In this document: in pieces, positions 6,422 to 12,797 of the stretch
Layout: the number at the start of each line of letters is the position of its first letter
Numbering within the stretch: position 1 is the stretch's first letter
Source: Treponema sp.
Lineage (GTDB): Bacteria > Spirochaetota > Spirochaetia > Treponematales > Treponemataceae
DNA: 12,797 nt
Assembly (NCBI GenBank): GCA_023231445.1
Contig: JALNVF010000096.1
Coordinates: 1 to 12,797 of the forward strand
Direction of reading: 5' to 3'
The notes under the pieces: model-generated
Seen by the model: only the letters and a program-made list of their open reading frames with translations
Told to the model about the DNA's origin: nothing
The model's database searches: none
Made by a program: the position numbers and the translations under genes

Positions 6422-8149
6422 ATGGCAGATAAAGAAATACATCCGTGGACATTTCTTGATACATACCGCGGTAAATTATTTAATACAAAATGGCCGACAT
6501 TTCCGCAGGTTCTTATGATTTCTGCAGACAGATATCCGGACAGCCCCTGTTTTACCGATTTTGACGGTCCGAACGGCTCAAAACGTACGTTTACCTATGC
6601 ACAGGTTCTTGTAAGCGTCAAAAAACTTGCGAAGTGGATGGTTGCAAACGGTATAAAAAAAGGCGACAAAATAGCAGTCACCGGAAAAAATTCTCCTGAA
6701 TGGGGTACCGTTTATCTTGCCGCACTTTTTGCTTCCGGAATAATTGTTCCGCTCGATTATGCACTTCACGACAATGAAATTGAAAATCTGATTCAAACCG
6801 CACAGCCGGCAATGATTTTCGCCGATGAAGAAAAATATGACACACTCTCCCAAAAAAACGGTAAAGTATATTCGCTCTGCGGAAAATACACGGAAACATA
6901 TGTATATAATCTTGAATCAGAAAAAAACGTACCGGAAAATCCTCCTGCAGAACCGGACGACGTGGCAGCAATTCTGTTTACATCAGGAACAACAGGGACC
7001 CCGAAAGGTGTCATGCTTACTCACGAAAATTTTATTTCAGACTGTTATATTGCGCAGTCGAATTTTAATCACGGAAACGGCGACGTATTCTATGCACTGC
7101 TCCCGATTCACCATGCATATACAATGCAGGCAGCCTTTATTAATCCGCTTTCAACCGGCGCAGAAATCGTATTCGGAAAAAGCATGGCTGTCTCACGTCT
7201 TATGAAAGAACTGCGTGAAGGAAAAATTACCGTTATGCTCGGTGTCCCGCTCCTGTACAATAAACTGCTCGCAGGTATTACGAAAGGTATTCGTGAAAAA
7301 GGGCCCCTTGTTGCAGGGCTCATGAAATTCCTTATGGGACTTTCATACATTATAAAAAAGATTACCGGAAAGAATCCCGGAAAATCTCTTTTCAAGGCAG
7401 TACTCCAGCAGGCAAATATCTACACACTGCGTGTCGCTATCTGCGGAGGAGGACCTCTTTCGTCCGGTGTATTCAAAACATACAATGCCGCCGGGATCAA
7501 CTTCATTCAGGGATACGGTCTTACCGAAACCAGTCCGATTCTCGCTCTTAATCCGATCGAGCATTTCAAAATTGAAAGCGTAGGGAAAGATTTTTATCCG
7601 TATGAAGAAATTAAAATTATTAACCCTGACAGAGAAGGTATCGGTGAAATTGCAGTAAAAGGACCGATGGTTATGAAAGGTTATTACAACATGCCTGAAG
7701 AAACAAAAAAAATGTTCACAGAAGACGGCTTCCTTAAAACAGGCGACATCGGTAAACTTGACGCAGAACACTATCTGGTTCTCTGCGGCCGGGCAAAAAA
7801 TATTATTGTTACATCGGGCGGTAAAAATGTTTATCCCGAGGAAATAGAAGATGCATTTCAGCTTTATGACGACATCCAGCAGATCACCGTCCAGGGCTAC
7901 ATTGAGGACCAGAACACACGGTCAGAAGGTATTGAAGCGCTCATTTATCCAAGTGATGAAGTATACAACAGACTTGGTGTAAAACGCGAAGAAATGTTTG
8001 CATCCGATGATGTTAAAGAAATTATTCAGACCGACGTCGATACAGTAAACAGAACACTTCAACCGTATGCAAGAATCAGCCGTATAGAAATACTTGAAAA
8101 ACCTCTTGCAATGACAACAACGCTCAAAGTAAAACGAAGCTATAAGTAA
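6422..8149 (+). CDS. fadD: Long-chain acyl-CoA synthetase (AMP-forming)
   Basis: A 575-residue ANL-superfamily adenylating enzyme that activates a fatty acid with ATP to acyl-AMP and then transfers it to CoA (or possibly ACP). Motifs in order: phosphate-binding FTSGTTGTPKG (186-196), LPIHHAYTM (228-235), CGGGPLSS (341-348), GYGLTET (364-370), TGDIG (440-444) and the hinge region CGRAKNIIVTSGGKNVYPEE (455-474). A likely catalytic lysine is K569 in TLKVKR, six residues from the end. The frame runs upstream to a TTG at 6350, but GAGG six bases before the ATG at 6422 and the domain start support the shorter form. No membrane segment is obvious; such enzymes usually act at the inner-membrane face. 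It is a single-gene unit, divergent from the NlpC gene and ended by a strong terminator. Probable use is incorporation of exogenous fatty acids into lipids; exact chain length is not readable. Confidence 0.92.
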   Translation: MADKEIHPWTFLDTYRGKLFNTKWPTFPQVLMISADRYPDSPCFTDFDGPNGSKRTFTYAQVLVSVKKLAKWMVANGIKKGDKIAVTGKNSPEWGTVYLAALFASGIIVPLDYALHDNEIENLIQTAQPAMIFADEEKYDTLSQKNGKVYSLCGKYTETYVYNLESEKNVPENPPAEPDDVAAILFTSGTTGTPKGVMLTHENFISDCYIAQSNFNHGNGDVFYALLPIHHAYTMQAAFINPLSTGAEIVFGKSMAVSRLMKELREGKITVMLGVPLLYNKLLAGITKGIREKGPLVAGLMKFLMGLSYIIKKITGKNPGKSLFKAVLQQANIYTLRVAICGGGPLSSGVFKTYNAAGINFIQGYGLTETSPILALNPIEHFKIESVGKDFYPYEEIKIINPDREGIGEIAVKGPMVMKGYYNMPEETKKMFTEDGFLKTGDIGKLDAEHYLVLCGRAKNIIVTSGGKNVYPEEIEDAFQLYDDIQQITVQGYIEDQNTRSEGIEALIYPSDEVYNRLGVKREEMFASDDVKEIIQTDVDTVNRTLQPYARISRIEILEKPLAMTTTLKVKRSYK

Positions 8150-8177
8150 TAATTACTATACACCGGTAATGCACATC

Positions 8178-8223
8178 ATGTCTTATAACTATAACAATAT
8201 ATAGTTATAAGACATTTTTTTTT
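8178..8223 (+). terminator. Strong intrinsic terminator after the acyl-CoA synthetase gene
   Basis: A perfect 16-bp inverted repeat (arms 8178-8193 and 8200-8215, six-base loop ACAATA) is followed by an unbroken T-run to 8223. The stem is A+T-rich but long. It sits 28 bases after the stop codon and directly before the ptsI promoter, so it separates the two transcription units. Confidence 0.9.
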
Positions 8224-8229
8224 ATTTCT

Positions 8230-8259
8230 TTGACAATTAAAAAAATTTGTTTATATACT
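8230..8259 (+). promoter_or_regulatory. ptsI: Sigma-70-type promoter of ptsI
   Basis: A perfect TTGACA (8230-8235) is followed after 18 bases by TATACT (8254-8259, five of six consensus bases); the spacer is very A+T-rich. Transcription would begin near 8266, giving a leader of about 28 bases that includes AGGAG at 8279-8283. This is the best promoter match in the window. Confidence 0.75.
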
Positions 8260-8293
8260 TTGAGGTATCTGAAATCGCAGGAGTATATATGTC

Positions 8294-9907
8294 ATGAAAA
8301 AATACAATGGAAAATCAATTTACGAAGGTGTAGCCGCAGGCATTATAAAATACTACAGGAAGATTGAAATAGATACTTCCCGCCGTGAAATTGTTAATGC
8401 TGAAGCAGAAGTAAAACGATATGAAGCAGCACGCAGCACCGCAGTCAGACAGCTCAACGAAGTCTGCAAAAAAGCAAAGAGTGAAGTCGATGAAGATACT
8501 GCCGCAATTTTTGATGTACAGGCAATGATGCTTTCCGACGACGACTATAATGACTCAATTTATAAAATGATACGCGAACAACACGACAACGCGGAATATG
8601 CCGTACAGTCTACAGGAAATAAATTTGCAAAAATATTTTCCGATATGGACGACGAATACATGAAGGCGCGATCGTTCGACATCAAGGATATTTCCCGGCG
8701 CGTTCTCTGCATACTTACCGGGCAGGAACCTGAAAGTCTTGCGGGCGCTGTACCGTTCATACTCGCAGCCGATGATCTTACTCCCGCAGAAACAGTACAA
8801 CTCGATAAAAGTAAAGTACTCGCCTTCGTAACAAAATACGGTTCATCAAATTCGCATACAGCAATTCTTGCACGCACAATGAACATTCCTGCAGTCACCG
8901 GCGTTATTGTTAATCCGGAATGGAACGGAAAACAGGCAGTAGTCGACGGTCTTAGCGGCGAAGTAATCATAGAACCTGATGAAGAAACATTTGCCGCACT
9001 CAAAAAAAAGCAGGCAGAAGAAGAACTGCACAGAAAACGCCTTATGGACCTGAAGGGAAAAGACGACGTTACAAAAAGCGGCAGACACATTAATCTGTAT
9101 GCAAACATCGGAAATGTAAATGACGTTGAAGCCGTACTCGAAAACGACGCAGCGGGAATAGGGCTTTTCCGCAGCGAATTTCTGTATCTCGGAAGAGACT
9201 CCAGTCCGACGGAAGAAGAACAATTCGTCGCGTATAAAAACGTTGCACGAAAAATGAAAGGTAAAAAAGTTGTCATACGTACCCTCGATATCGGCGCAGA
9301 CAAAAAAGCAGATTATTTCAGACTTGACCACGAAGATAATCCTGCCATGGGATTCCGTGCAATCCGTATATGTCTCGAACGCCCCGAACTGTTTAAAACA
9401 CAGCTGCGCGCCATTTACCGGGCAAGTGCATTCGGTACTGTATCAATCATGTATCCGATGATAACTTCCGTACAGGAAGTACGGCGCATAAAAGAAATCT
9501 CTGCAGAAGTACGTTCCGGGCTGAGCAAAGAAAATGTTTCGTACGGCAATGTCGAAGAAGGCATTATGATTGAAACTCCGGCTGCTGTTATGATAAGCGA
9601 AGAACTCGCAGCGGAAGTCGATTTTTTCAGCATCGGAACGAACGACCTTACGCAATACACACTCGCAATCGACAGGCAGAATTCAAAACTGGATAAATTC
9701 TACGACCCGCATCATCCGGCAGTTCTAAAAATGATACATATGACGATAGAAAACGGCCACAAACACGACTGCTGGGTAGGTATCTGCGGAGAACTTGGTG
9801 CAGATACGTCACTCACAGAAACGTTCATCCGGATGGGAATAGACGAACTGTCGGTTTCACCTGCAAGCGTTCTTACCGTACGTCAAAAAATCCGCGAAAC
9901 GACATAA
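8294..9907 (+). CDS. ptsI: PTS Enzyme I (phosphoenolpyruvate-protein phosphotransferase)
   Basis: A 537-residue cytoplasmic Enzyme I that takes phosphate from PEP onto a histidine and passes it to HPr. The N-terminal half holds the HPr-binding helical region (about 30-140) and the swivelling phosphohistidine domain with H188 in SSNSHTAILARTMNIPAV. The C-terminal TIM barrel shows PEP/Mg sites: GLFRSEFLYL (R293), RTLDIGADK (329-337), GFRAIRICLERPELF (353-367), IETPAAV (E427), SIGTNDLTQY (446-455) and the catalytic C498 in GICGELG. It is slightly shorter than the common 570-575, with no obvious missing motif. Start ATG at 8294, ten bases after AGGAG; an ATG five bases earlier is out of frame and stops at once. 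It has its own promoter and terminator and lies just upstream of the fructose operon. No HPr gene is visible in the window. Confidence 0.96.
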   Translation: MKKYNGKSIYEGVAAGIIKYYRKIEIDTSRREIVNAEAEVKRYEAARSTAVRQLNEVCKKAKSEVDEDTAAIFDVQAMMLSDDDYNDSIYKMIREQHDNAEYAVQSTGNKFAKIFSDMDDEYMKARSFDIKDISRRVLCILTGQEPESLAGAVPFILAADDLTPAETVQLDKSKVLAFVTKYGSSNSHTAILARTMNIPAVTGVIVNPEWNGKQAVVDGLSGEVIIEPDEETFAALKKKQAEEELHRKRLMDLKGKDDVTKSGRHINLYANIGNVNDVEAVLENDAAGIGLFRSEFLYLGRDSSPTEEEQFVAYKNVARKMKGKKVVIRTLDIGADKKADYFRLDHEDNPAMGFRAIRICLERPELFKTQLRAIYRASAFGTVSIMYPMITSVQEVRRIKEISAEVRSGLSKENVSYGNVEEGIMIETPAAVMISEELAAEVDFFSIGTNDLTQYTLAIDRQNSKLDKFYDPHHPAVLKMIHMTIENGHKHDCWVGICGELGADTSLTETFIRMGIDELSVSPASVLTVRQKIRETT

Positions 9908-9955
9908 AATACTCATCTTTATCAAAATAACAATTTATTTCTTCAAACCAGACAG

Positions 9956-9991
9956 ACCGTCCCGTGAGTACAACTCAAAGGACGGTTTTTT
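9956..9991 (+). terminator. Intrinsic terminator after ptsI
   Basis: A seven-bp G+C-containing stem (ACCGTCC at 9956-9962 with GGACGGT at 9980-9986) encloses a smaller inner stem (GAGT 9966-9969 with ACTC 9973-9976) and ends in a T-run to 9991. It lies about 50 bases after the ptsI stop, making ptsI a unit separate from fruR-fruK-fruA. Confidence 0.88.
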
Positions 9992-10053
9992 ACTTTATGA
10001 CTACTGTTATCGCCTGAAATTGGTTTAATTTGGCGTTTTATGATTTATTTTGC

Positions 10054-10082
10054 TTGACTTTGACGAAAACCGGACTTACACT
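10054..10082 (+). promoter_or_regulatory. Candidate promoter of the fruR-fruK-fruA operon
   Basis: TTGACT (10054-10059, five of six) is separated by 17 bases from TACACT (10077-10082, four of six). A start near 10089 would give a leader of about 14 bases with GAGG at 10093-10096 before fruR. The -35 box overlaps a tandem TTGACTTTGAC (10054-10064), which may be part of an operator. The rest of the 195-base gap holds the ptsI terminator and an A+T-rich stretch (10021-10053) with no other recognised signal. Confidence 0.5.
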
Positions 10083-10102
10083 GAGTTCTGATGAGGTAGA
10101 AA

Positions 10103-10852
10103 ATGCTTACAGAAGAACGACTCGGCAGAATAATTTCGATCGTTGATGCAAAAAAAACAGTAACTGTTCAGGAATTGATGACAGAACTGGGTACATCGGA
10201 ATCCACCATCCGCAGAGATCTTAATACGCTTGACTCTGACGGTCGTCTTACAAAAGTGTTCGGTGGTGCCGTAGCAAAGGGCGTTACATTCAGTACTACG
10301 GATGATACGATCCCTGCGCGTGAAAACTGTAATCACGCTGAAAAAATCGAAATTGCAAGATATGCTGCCTCCCTCATCAGACCCGATGATTTTGTTTATC
10401 TTGATGCAGGTACGACGACAAATCTTATTATTGATTTTATCGTCGAAAAGAAGGCTGTATTTGTAACCAACAGTTTTTCCCATGCAAAACATCTTTCCGA
10501 ATCAGGGTTCCACACATATATTCTGGGCGGTGAAATAAAACAACCGACTGAAGCCGTTGTTGGTGAAGAAGCTGTGGAATCACTTTCGAAATACAATTTT
10601 ACAAAAGGCTTCTGGGGAACGAACGGTGCAAGTCTTTCAACAGGATTCAGCACCCCGGACGTAAACGAAGCGCTTATTAAAAAGGCTGCTATGGCACGAA
10701 CCCGGGAAAGATTCATAGTCTGCGACGCAGGAAAATTTTCCCGGATTTCATGTGTTACGTTCGCTGATTTCGGTCAGGCAACAGTCATCACCTCAAAAAT
10801 CAACGATGATGCGTATACAGAATGTAAAAATATTGTGGAGGTCAGCAAATAA
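10103..10852 (+). CDS. fruR: DeoR-family regulator of the fructose operon (FruR-like)
   Basis: A 249-residue transcription factor. The N-terminal winged helix-turn-helix (about 1-58) carries the DeoR signature, with recognition helix TSESTIRRDLNTLDSDGRL at 31-49 followed by FGGAV. The C-terminal DeoRC sugar-phosphate-sensing domain (about 75-235) has the phosphate-binding loops LDAGTTT (100-106) and GTNGAS (172-177) and the DAGKF motif (209-213). It most likely represses this operon and is relieved by fructose-1-phosphate, as FruR does in Bacillus and lactic acid bacteria; the effector is inferred from the neighbours, not read from the sequence. GAGG lies six bases before the ATG at 10103. 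Its stop codon overlaps the fruK start by one base. A regulator of a different sugar phosphate is possible but unlikely beside fruK and fruA. Confidence 0.9.
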   Translation: MLTEERLGRIISIVDAKKTVTVQELMTELGTSESTIRRDLNTLDSDGRLTKVFGGAVAKGVTFSTTDDTIPARENCNHAEKIEIARYAASLIRPDDFVYLDAGTTTNLIIDFIVEKKAVFVTNSFSHAKHLSESGFHTYILGGEIKQPTEAVVGEEAVESLSKYNFTKGFWGTNGASLSTGFSTPDVNEALIKKAAMARTRERFIVCDAGKFSRISCVTFADFGQATVITSKINDDAYTECKNIVEVSK

Positions 10853-11757
10853 TGATTTACACCGTAACCGTAAATCCTTCACTCGATTATATTGTCGACG
10901 TTGAAAATTTTAAAACAGGCATCGTAAACCGGACAACAGCGGAACGAATCAATGCCGGAGGAAAGGGTATAAATGTTTCTATCGTGCTGCACAATCTGGG
11001 TATTGATTCAGTCGTACTCGGTTTTACCGCAGGATTCACCGGAACAAAAATCAAAAACATGCTTTCAGACCAGGGAATTACGTCGGATTTCATCCCTGTA
11101 AAATCAGGTATGTCACGCATAAACGTAAAACTCAGATCCGGAGAAGAAACAGAAATCAACGGACAGGGACCGGAAATTACCACATCGGATCTTGCATGTA
11201 TCTTTGAAAAAATAGACAGCCTTACCGACACTGATATTCTTGTTCTTGCCGGCAGCATCCCGTCAACTCTGCCGGAAACATTATACATGGACATCATGAA
11301 AAGAATGCAGTGGAAGAAAACAAAAATCGTAGTTGACGCAACAAATGATCTTCTAAGAAACGTGCTGCAGTACCACCCGTTTCTTGTAAAACCGAATACT
11401 CATGAGCTCGGAGAAATTTTCGGTGTAGAACTCAGGACAAAAGGTGATGTGATTACGTATGCACAGAAATTCCGCGAACTGGGAGCCTGTAACGTACTTG
11501 TATCAATGGCAGCAGAAGGAGCCGTGCTTATAGACGAAAACGGGAAAATATACCAGAGTGCCGCACCTGATGGAAAAAAGAAAAACTCCGTGGGCGCAGG
11601 TGACTCAATGGTTGCCGGCTTTCTTACAGGATATCTGAAAAGCGGATCATATGGAGAAGCTTTTAAAATGGGATTATGTACCGGTTCTGCAAGTGCCTTT
11701 TCTGAACAGCTCGCGACCCGGGAACAGGTCGAAAAACTTCTTAAGAAACAGTTCTAA
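10852..11757 (+). CDS. fruK: 1-phosphofructokinase
   Basis: A 301-residue PfkB-family (ribokinase-like) sugar kinase that phosphorylates fructose-1-phosphate to fructose-1,6-bisphosphate with ATP. Evidence includes the N-terminal TVTVNPSLDYIV (4-15), the PfkB signature GGKGINVS (36-43), LAGSIPSTLP (132-141), KPNTHELGEIFG (180-191) and the ATP/anion-hole motif NSVGAGDSMVAGFLTG (245-260) with catalytic D251. Length is normal for FruK. The start overlaps the fruR stop (TAATG) and GGAGG at 10837-10841 lies inside the end of fruR, showing tight coupling. Tagatose-6-phosphate kinase (LacC) is close in sequence, but the DeoR regulator before it and the fructose EIIABC after it favour FruK. Confidence 0.93.
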   Translation: MIYTVTVNPSLDYIVDVENFKTGIVNRTTAERINAGGKGINVSIVLHNLGIDSVVLGFTAGFTGTKIKNMLSDQGITSDFIPVKSGMSRINVKLRSGEETEINGQGPEITTSDLACIFEKIDSLTDTDILVLAGSIPSTLPETLYMDIMKRMQWKKTKIVVDATNDLLRNVLQYHPFLVKPNTHELGEIFGVELRTKGDVITYAQKFRELGACNVLVSMAAEGAVLIDENGKIYQSAAPDGKKKNSVGAGDSMVAGFLTGYLKSGSYGEAFKMGLCTGSASAFSEQLATREQVEKLLKKQF

Positions 11758-11814
11758 GAAAAATGCTGATAAAATTCAGATGATTTAACCAGTGTTCATT
11801 AATTTTTCGGAATT

Positions 11815-11846
11815 AAAAAACGTACAATGCATGCTTGTCGTTTTTT
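11815..11846 (+). terminator. Terminator-like hairpin between fruK and fruA, just before the fruA ribosome site
   Basis: A 12-bp stem with one bulged T (left arm 11815-11827, loop TGCATGC 11828-11834, right arm 11835-11846) ends in six Ts. It lies 57 bases after fruK and eight bases before the AGGAGG of fruA. I see no promoter between it and fruA, so it may be a leaky terminator or attenuator, an mRNA-stabilising hairpin, or, as DNA, a palindromic operator. Confidence 0.55.
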
Positions 11847-11865
11847 ATCATAATAGGAGGAATGT

Positions 11866-12797
11866 ATGAGAATTAAAGATTTGCTCGATCCAAGAAGCAT
11901 CAGACTTAACGGATCAGCAGAAAACAAAGATGATGCCATTGCTCAGATTGTTGATTTAATGACGGCAAGCGGCAAAATCGAAAACAGAAATGTATATTTC
12001 GAAGGCGTCCGTGCCCGGGAACAGGAAGCTACAACAGCTGTCGGTGACGGGGTTGCGATTCCACACTGCAGAAGCTCTTCTGTAAAAGCACCGGGGCTTG
12101 CTGCTATGACAATAGCAGACGGCGTGAATTACGCTGCCCCTGACGGGGAAAAAGTAAAGCTGCTGTTTCTTATTGCAGCTCCGGACACAAAAGACAATAT
12201 ACATGTCGATGTGCTCAGTAAACTTTCAACACTGCTTCTTGACGAAAACCTCATAAAAAATCTGCTTGCCGCAAAAAGCGCCAAAGAGTTCATTTCCATT
12301 GTTGATAAAGCAGAAACAGAAAAAGATGCCGAAAGCGGAACAAAAACAGTCGTTATGAACGCAAAAGCAAAACTTCTTGCAGTAACAGCATGTCCAACAG
12401 GAATAGCACATACCTATATGGCCGCTGAAACGCTGGAAAAAACAGCAGTCAGGATGGGCTGCTCAATGAAAGTAGAAACACGGGGAGCGAGCGGTACGAA
12501 GAATGCACTTACGGCAAAAGAAATTGCGGAAGCCGACTGTATCATCATTGCCGCAGATACAAAAGTTCCTATGGACCGCTTTGACGGTAAAAAAGTAATT
12601 CAGTGCAAAGTCGCGGACGGAATAAACAAGGCTGAAAAAATTATTGAAGAAGCTATGTCCGGGAAAGTCGCACAATACCATGCAGAAAAGACGGTATCAG
12701 ACACCAGTGGCACATACGGAAAAGAAAGTACAGGCCACGTTATTTATAAACATCTGATGAACGGGGTCTCCTACATGCTCCCGTTTGTTGTCGGCGG
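11866..12797 (+). CDS. fruA: Fructose-specific PTS EIIABC permease (C-terminus beyond window edge)
   Basis: A membrane permease that imports fructose and phosphorylates it to fructose-1-phosphate; the first 310 codons are present. EIIA (about 1-145) has the phosphohistidine H67 in AIPHCRSSSV, a second conserved histidine H113 and the LLFLIAAP strand (99-106). After a charged linker (146-165), EIIB (about 168-265) carries phosphocysteine C176 in VTACPTGIAHTYMAAE, then the CSMKVETRGASG stretch (199-210). A short hydrophilic linker leads to the start of EIIC, VIYKHLMNGVSYMLPFVVGG, which runs off the right edge; the A-B-C order and fruR-fruK-fruA gene order match Bacillus-type operons. A strong AGGAGG lies five bases before the ATG at 11866; an ATG four bases upstream is out of frame and stops at once. 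Phosphate comes from PtsI through HPr. Confidence 0.95.
   Translation, partial: MRIKDLLDPRSIRLNGSAENKDDAIAQIVDLMTASGKIENRNVYFEGVRAREQEATTAVGDGVAIPHCRSSSVKAPGLAAMTIADGVNYAAPDGEKVKLLFLIAAPDTKDNIHVDVLSKLSTLLLDENLIKNLLAAKSAKEFISIVDKAETEKDAESGTKTVVMNAKAKLLAVTACPTGIAHTYMAAETLEKTAVRMGCSMKVETRGASGTKNALTAKEIAEADCIIIAADTKVPMDRFDGKKVIQCKVADGINKAEKIIEEAMSGKVAQYHAEKTVSDTSGTYGKESTGHVIYKHLMNGVSYMLPFVVG

Noticed and set aside
8560..9303. Open frame of 247 codons on the minus strand, opposite ptsI
   Set aside because: It lies wholly antisense to a gene with all Enzyme I motifs, its translation is Ser/Phe/Arg-rich with no recognisable domain, and it has no clear start signal. Overlapping 8555-8800 and 8846-9331 frames are shadows too.

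Overview
The window looks like chromosomal DNA from a host-associated, fermentative spirochaete, most likely Treponema or a close relative. This rests on protein character: a clostridial/Thermotoga-type trimeric [FeFe] hydrogenase set, a spirochaetal-looking lipoprotein, an NlpC/P60 protein and a Gram-positive-like fructose PTS operon. No rRNA or marker gene fixes the genus, so the placement is an inference. I saw no mobile element, CRISPR array, tRNA or rRNA.

Left part, minus strand, read right to left. An NlpC/P60 peptidase with an extra beta-rich C-terminal region (6339-5209) is followed 20 bases later by a small lipoprotein of unknown function (5188-4535). A candidate promoter (4479-4507) then leads into a five-gene hydrogenase operon: hydC (NuoE-like, 4401-3919), a stand-alone GHKL ATPase gene (3903-3364), a small thioredoxin-fold [2Fe-2S]-type protein (hydD/hndB-like, 3267-2878), hydB (NuoF-like, 2868-1087) and hydA (catalytic [FeFe] subunit, 1062 to beyond the left edge). 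HydA, HydB and HydC match the family that couples NADH and reduced ferredoxin to H2 by electron bifurcation/confurcation. A structured 96-base gap with a terminator-like hairpin separates the ATPase gene from hydD-hydB-hydA.

Middle, plus strand. A long-chain acyl-CoA synthetase (fadD-like, 6422-8149) runs divergently from the NlpC gene and ends at a terminator with a perfect 16-bp stem.

Right part, plus strand. ptsI (Enzyme I, 8294-9907) has its own strong promoter and its own terminator. It is followed by a fructose operon in the order fruR-fruK-fruA (10103 to beyond the right edge): DeoR-type regulator, 1-phosphofructokinase and the EIIABC fructose permease. EI passes phosphate from PEP through HPr (not in the window) to FruA. 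Imported fructose-1-phosphate is converted by FruK to fructose-1,6-bisphosphate, and the resulting glycolytic reductant could be disposed of as H2 by the hydrogenase.

No gene-free stretch exceeds 300 bases; the longest is 9908-10102. Nothing here amounts to a clearly new system. The most interesting points are the orphan ATPase inside the hydrogenase operon with the hairpin-rich gap behind it, the three-cysteine thioredoxin-like subunit, the peptidase/beta-domain fusion with its unknown lipoprotein partner, and the hairpin just before the fruA ribosome binding site.
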